Part shown: positions 7,160 to 13,366 of the stretch, piece by piece
How positions within the stretch are numbered: the first letter of the stretch is position 1
Layout: each line of letters starts with the position of its first letter
NCBI RefSeq assembly: GCF_017873395.1
Contig: NZ_JAGGKC010000044.1
Location: 1-15,693 of the forward strand
Source: Youngiibacter multivorans
GTDB lineage: Bacteria > Bacillota > Clostridia > Clostridiales > Clostridiaceae
DNA: 15,693 nt
Direction: 5' to 3'
The notes under the pieces: generated by a model
The model's input: only the letters and a program-made list of their open reading frames with translations
Database searches by the model: none
What the model was told of the DNA's origin: nothing
Made by a program: the position numbers and the translations under genes

Positions 7160-7861
7160 TTAATCATATTTTATGAAGCTTCCAAATCCAGCACTCTTGA
7201 GCTTAGACACAAGCTCCTCAGCGTTCTCCTTTTCTTTGAACGCACCAGCCTGGACCCGATACAGCTTGCCTTCAGTAATCTGCACCTTCTTTGGTATTCC
7301 AAATGTTTTAACGAGTGCCTCAACATAAGCCCTTGCTATCTTTTCCTTGTTGTCTATGATCCATTTTGCTGTGGTAGGGTTATCGTGGAAGTCAGTCTCT
7401 GCGAGAACTGCTGTTATCCCTATCTTGTTAGGATTCCTTACCTCAGCTAGCCCATAGCCAGCATAAAGCTCCATTCCATTCTTAACTGCAGTGTCTCTGT
7501 TTGACCGTATCGGGCAGATAGCATTAAGCTCTCTGACAATGTTTCTAGCCAGTTCCTTGCTGCCATCACTGTTAGGATGATAGAAGGCTACAGCACCGCT
7601 GGCTTTTCCCTTTCCACCTGCATTCGAGTGAATGGCCAAGTAGACATCGCAGCCCTTGTCCTTGGCTTCCTTTGGCCTTCCTGAAGCGTTTATTGTTAGA
7701 TTTGTAGTAGCAACTACAGTCTCACACTCATATTCTGAATCCAGGATTTGCTTGATCTTAGCTGCTACTTCCTCCATCTCACTCTTCTCATTTGTATTGC
7801 CCACAACATATTTATTGTCAGGCTGATTGCTCGGTGACAGGTATATTCTCTTAATTCCCAT
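7160..7861 (-). CDS. N-acetylmuramoyl-L-alanine amidase (Amidase_3-like) with C-terminal SPOR domain; phage endolysin
   Basis: This 233-residue protein has an amidase domain at about residues 4-188 and a SPOR-type peptidoglycan-binding repeat at about 198-231 (LYRVQAGAFKEKENAEELVSKL). Expected zinc and catalytic residues are visible in AIHSNAGG (H78) and LAETDFHDN (E155), with a glutamate at 25 or 28 near the canonical second ligand. The usual N-terminal DPGHGG histidine motif is replaced by LSPSNQPDN, a variant that I believe recurs in clostridial amidases. The role is to cut the amide between muramic acid and the stem peptide during lysis. The ATG at 7859-7861 follows a GGGGGAG site and overlaps the holin 3' end by 11 bases. 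No signal peptide is seen, as expected for holin-dependent release. Confidence 0.88.
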   Translation of the reverse strand: MGIKRIYLSPSNQPDNKYVVGNTNEKSEMEEVAAKIKQILDSEYECETVVATTNLTINASGRPKEAKDKGCDVYLAIHSNAGGKGKASGAVAFYHPNSDGSKELARNIVRELNAICPIRSNRDTAVKNGMELYAGYGLAEVRNPNKIGITAVLAETDFHDNPTTAKWIIDNKEKIARAYVEALVKTFGIPKKVQITEGKLYRVQAGAFKEKENAEELVSKLKSAGFGSFIKYD

Positions 7862-8264
7862 CTTTGTCTCCCCCTTCGTTAAGCTGCTGCAGGACATTTC
7901 TTAGTTTTTCGGGAATTGGCAGACCTAATCTTGTAGCATTCTCCAAGATGCTTATTCCCTCATTAGAAATGTAGAAGAATATGACTGCTGTCCTTATTAC
8001 TCCAACTTTTCCCAGAATATTGATGTCTATTATGTTTCCAAGCGCTACGAGTGAGAAAATCACGACCTTCCTGAATATTCCCTTTCCCCCAATATCACTG
8101 GAGATCTTACGGTCAAGGATTGCGCACATTACACCAGTAATGTAGTCAATTGTTACGACAACTACCAAGGCATACAGAAACCCATCAAATCCTCCCATAA
8201 ACCATCCCAACCACCCTCCTATTGCCGCAAAGGCATACTGTATGCTATTCCAAACTTCTTTCAT
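7851..8264 (-). CDS. Phage holin (toxin secretion/phage lysis holin, Phage_holin_4-like)
   Basis: This 137-residue membrane protein has several hydrophobic segments, at about residues 10-24, 29-48, 64-80 and 87-105, and a charged C-terminal tail ending EGGDKDGN. The DYITGV motif after the second segment and ISNEGISILENA near the fourth are typical of this holin family (relatives of TcdE). It would form lesions in the cytoplasmic membrane and let the amidase reach the wall. The start ATG at 8262-8264 has AAGGAGG about 9 bases upstream. It lies directly after the terminator of the zinc-ribbon gene and overlaps the endolysin gene, forming a two-gene lysis cassette. Confidence 0.9.
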   Translation of the reverse strand: MKEVWNSIQYAFAAIGGWLGWFMGGFDGFLYALVVVVTIDYITGVMCAILDRKISSDIGGKGIFRKVVIFSLVALGNIIDINILGKVGVIRTAVIFFYISNEGISILENATRLGLPIPEKLRNVLQQLNEGGDKDGN

Positions 8265-8290
8265 TCACTGTTCCTCCTTATTTTCTGCAT

Positions 8291-8317
8291 AATAAAACGC
8301 CTTGGTTTTCCAAGACG
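8291..8317 (-). terminator. Intrinsic terminator after the zinc-ribbon gene
   Basis: On the minus strand CGTCTTGG-AAAA-CCAAGGCG forms an 8-bp stem with one G-T pair and a 4-base loop, followed by TTTTATT. It lies 11 bases past the gene's stop and ends just before the holin ribosome site, so the lysis genes are partly insulated from upstream transcription or depend on read-through. Confidence 0.75.
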
Positions 8318-8327
8318 ATTTCATCGT

Positions 8328-8501
8328 TTAGTTCAAGTATCTGCTTTTTTCAAGATCCTTAAGATTAACATCCGTCATACTTAGTTTTTCACCGCATTTA
8401 CATTTACCAGAGTACTCCCTGAACGTTACACAATCATCCATTGTAATCCGATAATCGTGCAGGACCTGTTTCTTACCGCAACCGCATTCTACAACTACCA
8501 C
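8328..8501 (-). CDS. Small zinc-ribbon-like protein, 57 aa (GTG start)
   Basis: The frame begins at GTG 8499-8501 with AGGAGG about 9 bases upstream; an overlapping ATG one base away leads straight into a stop. The 57-residue product has ECGCG at residues 5-9 and KCKCG at 33-37, four cysteines placed as in a small treble-clef or zinc-ribbon fold, and ends EKSRYLN. I do not recognise a named family. It lies between the tail genes and the holin, with a terminator behind it. A decayed duplicate of the same length is at 9085-9258, which supports this as a real gene. DNA or protein binding is likely from the fold, but no target is visible. Confidence 0.72.
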   Translation of the reverse strand: MVVVECGCGKKQVLHDYRITMDDCVTFREYSGKCKCGEKLSMTDVNLKDLEKSRYLN

Positions 8502-8673
8502 ATTATCCCCTCCTAAGCTTATTATGCTGAGAAGATTAGTATTTAAACAATAATATCTTATTTCCTTCTCATTTCTATTAAGTCAAACAAAGAAATTAAA
8601 TCTCATGATATCATTTTTACAGATATGATTTTATTTGGATTGTGATTTATCGTCATAACATATATGTCTAAAC

Positions 8674-8701
8674 TTGCAATTATTTGAATATGTAGTATAT
8701 T
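8674..8701 (+). promoter_or_regulatory. Plausible sigma-A promoter for the opposite-strand small gene
   Basis: TTGCAA (8674-8679) and TATATT (8696-8701) are separated by 16 bases, with a start predicted near 8708 and an AGGAGG ribosome site at 8723-8728. The surrounding DNA is very AT-rich, so chance matches are possible. Confidence 0.45.
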
Positions 8702-8734
8702 AAAAGTATTAATAATTATAGTAGGAGGATATTG

Positions 8735-8950
8735 ATGGAAGTCGCTTTCGGATTCGTCGGGTTAATAGCTATCATAGTAATAGTTGTTGTGTTTGCTGGT
8801 GCAAATGCAGCTGAAAAGGGAAAGCATAGCAATAAAGTTTCAGGTGTTTTATTTTATGCTTTATTTAGGTTAGCTATGCCAATTTTGATTTCAGTACTTG
8901 TATTGGCTGGTATTGCACTATTTTTTTCAATGGGAATCTTTTTCACATAA
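8735..8950 (+). CDS. Small membrane protein, 71 aa, moron-like
   Basis: This is the only convincing plus-strand gene in the window. AGGAGG at 8723-8728 lies 6 bases before the ATG at 8735; a TTG three bases earlier is too close to the site. The product has two strongly hydrophobic segments, about residues 4-22 (GFVGLIAIIVIVVVFAG) and 46-69, joined by a basic loop (AAEKGKHSNK), so it should span the membrane twice. Family not recognised. It has its own promoter, runs opposite to the late operon and lies exactly between the two copies of the duplicated module, as expected of a lysogen-expressed moron gene. A role in exclusion of other phages or in lysis control would be speculation. Confidence 0.7.
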   Translation: MEVAFGFVGLIAIIVIVVVFAGANAAEKGKHSNKVSGVLFYALFRLAMPILISVLVLAGIALFFSMGIFFT

Positions 8951-8961
8951 ACTACTATCGC

Positions 8962-9005
8962 AAAAGCTTTTCCTTATAAAGCTATCCTTTGATGGAAAAA
9001 CTTTT
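8962..9005 (+). terminator. Weak hairpin after the small membrane protein gene
   Basis: AAAAGCTTTTCC (8962-8973) pairs with GGAAAAACTTTT (8994-9005) apart from one mismatch, around a 20-base loop. It is placed correctly for a terminator of the plus-strand gene, but its only T run is part of the stem. Confidence 0.3.
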
Positions 9006-9043
9006 ACACACTACCTTCAACTGCTGTTCCTCCATATTTTTGT

Positions 9044-9075
9044 GCAAAATTAAGCGCCTTGGTTTTCCAAGACGC
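9044..9075 (-). terminator. Terminator stem of copy B
   Basis: The CGCCTTGG-TTTT-CCAAGACG core is the same as in copy A and gains one outer G-C pair (9054-9075). The trailing minus-strand bases (CTTAATTTTG) have a poorer T run, so termination may be weaker. Confidence 0.6.
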
Positions 9076-9084
9076 TCTTGCCGT

Positions 9085-9258
9085 TTAGTTCAAGTAAACA
9101 CTTTTCTATAGGGCTTCCAGATTCACATCAGTCATACTAAGATTCTCACTGTATTTGTATTTTCTGGAATACACTCTGAACGTTATACATTCATCCAGAG
9201 TAATTCGAGAATCATGTAATACCTGCTTCTTCACTCAACAACATTCTACTACTGCAAT
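9085..9258 (-). pseudogene. Decayed duplicate of the 57-aa zinc-ribbon gene
   Basis: The frame is colinear with 8328-8501 and the same length (174 bases, no indels). The start codon has become ATT, the second cysteine codon is a TGA, a TAG replaces codon 51, and the second cysteine pair KCKCG has become KYKYS. Segments such as KKQVLHD, ITFR and LSMTDVNL remain. Decay by substitution only suggests relaxed selection after duplication rather than a recombination break within the frame. Confidence 0.82.
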
Positions 9259-9300
9259 TCCTATCTCCTCCCAAGCTTATATTACTGAGAAGATTAGCTT

Positions 9301-9507
9301 CTAAACATAAATATCAGGTTCACTTAACATTTCTTTTAAGATTTCTTTCTGAAGTCCATGATCACGAGTATCAGGGATATCCATTATAGACTCGTCTCCA
9401 CAATTGAAACAGGACATGTGGTACTTTCTCATGAGTTTTTTCTTCTCACAGACTAGATCGTAGTCCAGGGCTAGGAGTTCTCCACCACAAATCAAACATT
9501 CATACAA
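9301..9507 (-). CDS. Small double-CxxC (putative zinc-binding) protein, 68 aa
   Basis: The product starts MYECLICGGELLALDYDLVC and has CLIC at residues 4-7 and CFNC at about 33-36, spaced like a zinc finger, with an acidic C-terminus (KEMLSEPDIYV). Family not recognised. The frame is open to a GTG at 9516, but that codon overlaps the GGAGGTG ribosome site. The TTG at 9505-9507 lies 8 bases behind GGAGG and is preferred. The ribosome site is locked in a 9-bp hairpin. The 3' end overlaps copy B of the duplicated module, so the duplication boundary touches this gene. It belongs to the run of small genes between tail and lysis functions. Confidence 0.62.
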   Translation of the reverse strand: MYECLICGGELLALDYDLVCEKKKLMRKYHMSCFNCGDESIMDIPDTRDHGLQKEILKEMLSEPDIYV

Positions 9508-9513
9508 AGCAAA

Positions 9514-9543
9514 CACCTCCAGAATCTATATATGCTGGAGGTG
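9514..9543 (-). promoter_or_regulatory. Hairpin sequestering the ribosome-binding site
   Basis: On the minus strand CACCTCCAG (9535-9543) and CTGGAGGTG (9514-9522) form a perfect 9-bp stem around a 12-base AT-rich loop. The 3' arm contains the whole GGAGG ribosome site of the double-CxxC gene. No long T tract follows, so it looks more like translational control than a terminator for the gene before it. Confidence 0.6.
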
Positions 9544-9564
9544 CTTAAATGGCACAGTTTTAGA

Positions 9565-9786
9565 CTACAAATCGAGTCCATTTAATATTCTCTTGAGCTC
9601 ACGCATTTCATCGGTTGACAGCGTTATGCCCTTTACCATCTTTTCATCCCCTGGCGCCCACTCACGAATATCAAATTTCGCTTCTTTATCATTCCAGGAT
9701 ATGCTTCTTACCTCTTTGGTCCAGCCTGATTTGCTTGTGGATAACACTCCATATTTTGCAGCTACATCGTATTTTATTTCAGTCAT
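9565..9786 (-). CDS. YdbC/PC4-like single-stranded DNA-binding protein, 73 aa
   Basis: The protein (MTEIKYDVAAKYGVLSTS...) follows the YdbC pattern closely: GVLS near residue 13, GWTKEVRSISWNDKEAKFDIREW at about 21-43, then KMVKGITLSTDEMRELKRIL. YdbC proteins are bacterial relatives of the eukaryotic PC4 coactivator and bind single-stranded nucleic acid as dimers through a curved beta-sheet. The length is typical. The ATG at 9784-9786 has a GGAG site 8 bases upstream. Its place in the accessory block, downstream of a LexA-like promoter, suggests a role in replication, repair or late transcription of the phage. Phage copies of this family are common; the specific function here is not known. 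Confidence 0.85.
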   Translation of the reverse strand: MTEIKYDVAAKYGVLSTSKSGWTKEVRSISWNDKEAKFDIREWAPGDEKMVKGITLSTDEMRELKRILNGLDL

Positions 9787-9872
9787 ATTAGGTCTCCTTC
9801 ACTTTTTGTTTATAGGTTGTACAGGTACCACTTCATGGTGTCCCTCTCATACTTCATTTTTACAGTCGTTGG

Positions 9873-10070
9873 TCAATCTTCCACCACAGCATCACAAAGA
9901 TAGGTGTACATTATGTTTCCTGCTAACTTCTCAGTCTTTTTGTCTCTGATTTTCTTTATTGATCCTTTCATGTACTCGTCATTTATCATGAACCTGAATG
10001 TTACAGGCCTCGGTGGTTCTCCTGGTTTGCTGTATGCTAGTGTCTCAACTTCTAAGAGATTGGTCTGCAT
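9873..10070 (-). CDS. Hypothetical phage protein, 65 aa
   Basis: The ATG at 10068-10070 has GGGAG 8 bases upstream and is preferred over an open-frame start 42 bases earlier, which would lie inside the promoter. The product (MQTNLLEVETLAYSKPGEPP...) has a central VTFRFMIND strand and a KIRDKKTEKLAGN basic stretch, and ends CDAVVED. I do not recognise it. It is the first gene after a promoter with a perfect TATAAT overlapped by a LexA-like palindrome, and 86 bases before the YdbC-like gene, so it probably opens a separately controlled accessory transcript. Confidence 0.65.
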   Translation of the reverse strand: MQTNLLEVETLAYSKPGEPPRPVTFRFMINDEYMKGSIKKIRDKKTEKLAGNIMYTYLCDAVVED

Positions 10071-10080
10071 TCTTATCACT

Positions 10081-10134
10081 CCCTCTTTCCTTGTGTAATC
10101 ATTATAGAACATATGTTCTTTAGAATAAAGAGGG
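10081..10134 (-). promoter_or_regulatory. LexA-like operator over a sigma-A promoter, nested in a larger inverted repeat
   Basis: AGAACATATGTTCT (10106-10119) is a perfect 14-base palindrome whose core GAACATATGTTC matches the Gram-positive LexA/DinR box pattern (GAAC-N4-GTTC). On the minus strand it directly precedes a perfect TATAAT (10101-10106), with a weak -35 (TTTATT, 10124-10129) 17 bases upstream, so a bound repressor would block the promoter. Flanking arms CCCTCTTT (10081-10088) and AAAGAGGG (10127-10134) are a perfect 8-bp inverted repeat. One arm overlaps the ribosome site of the 65-residue gene. Confidence 0.6.
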
Positions 10135-10142
10135 AATTTGGG

Positions 10143-10760
10143 CTAAACTACATTAACCTGCTGCCATCCTGCAGGATATGCTTCCGGACTCCATACATTT
10201 CCATCAATGAGTGACTCATACATTAAACCATTGAATGTTACTCTATCTCCTGTGTTATAGGCATCGTGGCTGCCTGTTGGTTGGATCCATTCTGGAATCA
10301 CACCTTCTGGCACAATCTTCCTAAATAGAGCTGGAGTGGCATCAGGAGTCCAATCTGCCTGTGATGTGTGACCTGGTGCAATAACTTCATAAAGATTACT
10401 CTCATACTTCACAATAGTACCTGCAGAGTAGTCAATCACCGGTTCCCATTCAGGATAGATCTCCATGAGCTCAAGCATCTGCTCAGCTGTTAACTCAGTC
10501 TCCAGGAGCGTTTCCTTGTACTTAATATTTAGATTCACCACTTCTTCCTTTTGAATGTTGACTCGTAAAACCTCAGCTGTCAGTTCTATTATCTTCTCTT
10601 CAGGAAGTAGGTCTTCTTCAAGCAGATCTACCAGACTCTCAATGACCGTTCTTAATTCCTCAGTCGCTTTCTGAATCACAATCTCCTTGGAAACTGTAGC
10701 CTTGAAGTACCTGATCTGATAGCTGTCGTCATATTTATATATGGTAATGTGACTTATCAT
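10143..10760 (-). CDS. Phage tail-associated protein with two small carbohydrate-binding-like modules
   Basis: The 205-residue protein has an N-terminal alpha/beta region, a glutamate-rich helical stretch (about 34-104), and two C-terminal modules at about 104-149 and 157-203. Each has the chitin-binding type 3 (CBM5/12-like) pattern: PEW, then GTIVKYESNLYEV or GDRVTFNGLMYES, then a tryptophan and a closing LFRKI or GWQQV. Such modules bind cell-wall sugars, so a receptor- or wall-binding role at the tail tip is likely. The start at 10758-10760 was chosen because GGAGG lies 5 bases before it; the earlier ATG overlaps that site. It begins one base after the stop of the DNRLRE gene, indicating coupled translation. 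Confidence 0.75.
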   Translation of the reverse strand: MISHITIYKYDDSYQIRYFKATVSKEIVIQKATEELRTVIESLVDLLEEDLLPEEKIIELTAEVLRVNIQKEEVVNLNIKYKETLLETELTAEQMLELMEIYPEWEPVIDYSAGTIVKYESNLYEVIAPGHTSQADWTPDATPALFRKIVPEGVIPEWIQPTGSHDAYNTGDRVTFNGLMYESLIDGNVWSPEAYPAGWQQVNVV

Positions 10761-10761
10761 T

Positions 10762-11415
10762 TCATCCTCCATACTTTACTTCTCGCCAGATATCCCCAAC
10801 ATTAATGTAAGCTTGAACCACCTGCCGCCACGTGTCACTGATATTCACATACATGGCTGAAGGCTGCCTCCAAACGTCACCTACATTTAACTGGAATGCC
10901 GGTACCTCACTGTAATCAACATAGAGCCTCGGATTATATACATTATTTGGTGCAGCACTTTCCTGTGTTCTGAAATAGGCCATGGTTGCGGTGCTTGATA
11001 GAACCTTGATTCCATACTTACCTGCTCCGCCTTCATACCAGGCCTTCACAATATTAGTTACAGGTACTGCCACATCAACATTAAGCGTGGTTCCTGTGCT
11101 CACCGAGCTGTCCCCATCACCTGCAGCTGACGGCATGTTGTTCCAGGTTATTGTGGTTGCGCCCCATGCTGCAAGCCATCTCTGCGCATAGATTGTCGCT
11201 GCTCCAGACTCAAGACTATAAACCCTGAGATACAGAGTCGCTGAGTTTATCCTGCAGTTTGCAGGGATAGAGCTTAGGTCCCAATTGAGGGCCATTATTC
11301 TAGCTGTGGTGCTTGTCTGCCTTAAAGTGTTACTTGTTGCAGTTCGGTAGACGCTGTTAGGTCCATCCTGAAGGCAGTTATTGTCTACATTAGCGTTTAT
11401 TGTTACTGTTCCCAT
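10762..11415 (-). CDS. DNRLRE-domain phage tail protein with 14-residue WR repeats
   Basis: This 217-residue protein has a DNRLRE-type beta-sandwich at about residues 3-172: a NSVYRTATSN opening, ATLYLRVYSLESGAATIYAQ, WGATTITWNNMPS and a closing RLYVDY. The domain is common in extracellular bacterial and phage proteins. After it come three 14-residue repeats with the pattern N-[VI]-[GS]-D-x-W-R, starting at residues 177, 191 and 205. Repeats like this are common at the ends of phage tail proteins and may mediate assembly. The ATG has an AAGGAG site 8 bases upstream, and the gene lies 11 bases behind the DUF859-like gene. It is probably a minor tail or fibre component; adhesion is an inference. 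Confidence 0.75.
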   Translation of the reverse strand: MGTVTINANVDNNCLQDGPNSVYRTATSNTLRQTSTTARIMALNWDLSSIPANCRINSATLYLRVYSLESGAATIYAQRWLAAWGATTITWNNMPSAAGDGDSSVSTGTTLNVDVAVPVTNIVKAWYEGGAGKYGIKVLSSTATMAYFRTQESAAPNNVYNPRLYVDYSEVPAFQLNVGDVWRQPSAMYVNISDTWRQVVQAYINVGDIWREVKYGG

Positions 11416-11426
11416 GATTCTTCTCC

Positions 11427-13355
11427 TTACACATACTTAAGGTACACAGTTCCTGTAGGTACTGTGCTTGCTGTAGGCGGAGTTCCGGTACCAGAAATGA
11501 TTCCAGCAACCTTTGGAGTAGTGCCACTAACATAGTCAGAAAGGGAAATTGAAGTATTATCATGGGCATGGGATACTGCAGCATCAGAGGTGTATATCCT
11601 TGTCCATGATGCAGCCACATTTCCATCTGTAGTCCTACCAAAGAAGGCATTGCCTGTGCCGCTGTAGTCTATCCAGATACCGCCCCAACCCTTGGCCATG
11701 TCTCTTGAGGCAATCTTGATGAAGTAGCCATAATTAGATACTGGAGGAGCTCCAACCGAAGTGTGGGTAACGAACCCACAATACCCATTAGGAAGGTCAC
11801 CCCAGGCTGATGCTGATGATAGAGTTACCAGAGGAGATAACGTCCTTCCGATTAGTGTCGCAGCTCCTGATACGAAACTACTCTCGAGTATTGTTCCCTT
11901 GTAGTATGCATCTCCTCCTATATCCAAGGCACCTTGCTCCCAGACCTTACCAACCCCTATTCCAGTCTTACTCCAGGACATTGCTACTTCACCTGTAGAA
12001 AGAACGTAGCCAGCAGTCACTGAGTTGAATTTATCGCTTACCGTTAAAAGGAGATCATAGCTGATGGTCGCCGTATATGTGCCATAGACAGGAGAAACAC
12101 TTAATGAAGTAGTCCCGACTGCTAGGCTGGTACTTATGTGGGTGGTAGTCCAGGTACCGCTGCTTCTAAGCTTTGATTTTATTGAGTAGGTTATCTGATT
12201 CTTGCTGTTTAGACTGCTAATTGTTGCAGCTGCGGTGTATTTTCCATATGTACCAAGAGGCGAAGCATTGCCTCCACTATCACTTCTAAACGCAGAGAAA
12301 GCGGAAATTTCAGGAGCATTGTACGTTAATAACGTACATGTTACAGTCTTTGAAGTGCTTGTTCTCCCACGGCTGTCAGTTACTGTTGCTGTCGCTACAA
12401 AGGATCCGGTCGAGGTTATTGCTCCCGTGGTTCCTACAACACTTGAAGTATTGGTGTATGTAACAGAGTTGAAGACCACTTTGTATGAGGAGACCGAGCT
12501 GGACTTCACCCCTGCAGCTCCATTAATGGTGAATTGAATCCTACTCAGAGTTTGAGCAAAGATGTTTGAACCAAGTGCTAGGTTTGCAACTGAAGCTACT
12601 GTCTCAGCAGCTGTTACGCTCGAGAGTGTTGGAATGATGTCCGAACCAACATTGGCAGTAGCAGAAGCGCTCTGAGTGCTTCCAATCTGGGATCCGTTAA
12701 GCTTTGTAGTCACATAGGCTGTAGCTGTCGTAGAGACTGCTGATGGGATTGTTGCATAAATCTCATCGAGCTGAGCAGCTGAAAAAGTGCAACTATCCTG
12801 CGCCAAGTCACCGGTAGTCTCAATTACTGTGCCACCAATGTTAATCTGGAAAGTGTTTGTGAAACTTGCTGAATACCTTGGAGCTGTTACTGTCACGCCG
12901 GATCCAATGGTGAATTCTGGGAATGAAGTTATAAGGCTCGCCCTTGGTATGGTAGTCAGCGACCAGTTGTAGCTAGCCACCGCTCCATCATAAAGTGAGC
13001 TAGGTCCGTTTATGTCAAAGCCTGATGAAACCGCGATTACCAGTGTTCCATCTGAGTTATGCGATATGTCTGCAGTGTATGTTCCAAGCTCCACAACCTG
13101 CTGGTTTCTGAAATCCATGGATCTAGTATCATAGAATACATTGGATCCATTTATCTTTATCCAGCAGCTGTTGCCTGTAGTACTTGATGAATATGCCTGG
13201 TAGGTATCGGAGGATGAGTAAGCCCACTGCCTTAATGTAATGTTTGAAGTATTGTTCTGGATGCTCTGTGAGTTTATGGTGAGATCCAAGTAAAGATGGT
13301 AAGTGTGGTTCACATACGGACTGCTAAGAGTTCCTGTTAATCTTATGTCTGGCAT
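11427..13355 (-). CDS. Large phage tail protein, DUF859-like
   Basis: This 642-residue serine/threonine-rich protein is built mostly of beta-strand patterns. The N-terminus (LTINSQSIQNNTSNI, then LGTYTADISHNSDGTL) matches the start of DUF859-type siphophage minor structural proteins. Immunoglobulin-like repeats appear to follow, with VTDSRGRT and SDKFNS turns at similar places. The C-terminal quarter (YKGTILESS, GYFIKIAS, a SHAHDN motif) resembles tail-fibre tips. The ATG at 13353-13355 has AGGAGG about 8 bases upstream, better than the in-frame start 24 bases earlier, which lies inside the preceding gene. It is likely a tail-tip or fibre protein acting in host recognition; its ligand is unknown. 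Dense repeats make precise domain borders uncertain. Confidence 0.75.
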   Translation of the reverse strand: MPDIRLTGTLSSPYVNHTYHLYLDLTINSQSIQNNTSNITLRQWAYSSSDTYQAYSSSTTGNSCWIKINGSNVFYDTRSMDFRNQQVVELGTYTADISHNSDGTLVIAVSSGFDINGPSSLYDGAVASYNWSLTTIPRASLITSFPEFTIGSGVTVTAPRYSASFTNTFQINIGGTVIETTGDLAQDSCTFSAAQLDEIYATIPSAVSTTATAYVTTKLNGSQIGSTQSASATANVGSDIIPTLSSVTAAETVASVANLALGSNIFAQTLSRIQFTINGAAGVKSSSVSSYKVVFNSVTYTNTSSVVGTTGAITSTGSFVATATVTDSRGRTSTSKTVTCTLLTYNAPEISAFSAFRSDSGGNASPLGTYGKYTAAATISSLNSKNQITYSIKSKLRSSGTWTTTHISTSLAVGTTSLSVSPVYGTYTATISYDLLLTVSDKFNSVTAGYVLSTGEVAMSWSKTGIGVGKVWEQGALDIGGDAYYKGTILESSFVSGAATLIGRTLSPLVTLSSASAWGDLPNGYCGFVTHTSVGAPPVSNYGYFIKIASRDMAKGWGGIWIDYSGTGNAFFGRTTDGNVAASWTRIYTSDAAVSHAHDNTSISLSDYVSGTTPKVAGIISGTGTPPTASTVPTGTVYLKYV

Positions 13356-13366
13356 ATCTTCACCTC

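Larger units (their letters stand above)
8245..8557 (-). repeat. Duplicated module, copy A (intact zinc-ribbon gene, terminator, holin start)
   Basis: This stretch aligns without large gaps to 9002-9315, offset by about 757 bases. Shared landmarks are the AAGCTT and GAGAAGATTAG upstream motifs, the whole 174-base zinc-ribbon frame, the terminator hairpin and the GTTCCTCC (ribosome-site) box in front of the holin. Copy A keeps all functions. Confidence 0.85.
9002..9315 (-). repeat. Duplicated module, copy B (decayed)
   Basis: This is the second copy of the module at 8245-8557. It keeps the terminator stem and a GTTCCTCC box corresponding to the holin ribosome site. About 20 bases resembling the start of the holin gene follow (TTGAAGGTAGTG against ATGAAAGAAGTT), but no holin. 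The zinc-ribbon frame in it is broken. Confidence 0.8.

Noticed and set aside
9789..9872. A 14-codon minus-strand micro-ORF (MKYERDTMKWYLYNL-like) between the 65-aa and YdbC-like genes
   Set aside because: It is protein-like but very short, and no clear ribosome site precedes its first ATG. A leader peptide is possible but not supportable.
12202..12537. Plus-strand open frame opposite the DUF859-like gene
   Set aside because: It is antisense to a well-supported tail gene, and its valine-rich product reflects the threonine/serine codons on the other strand.
11427..13355. Diversity-generating retroelement target in the large tail protein
   Set aside because: No reverse transcriptase or template repeat is visible in the window; repeats in the gene look like ordinary beta-domain repeats.
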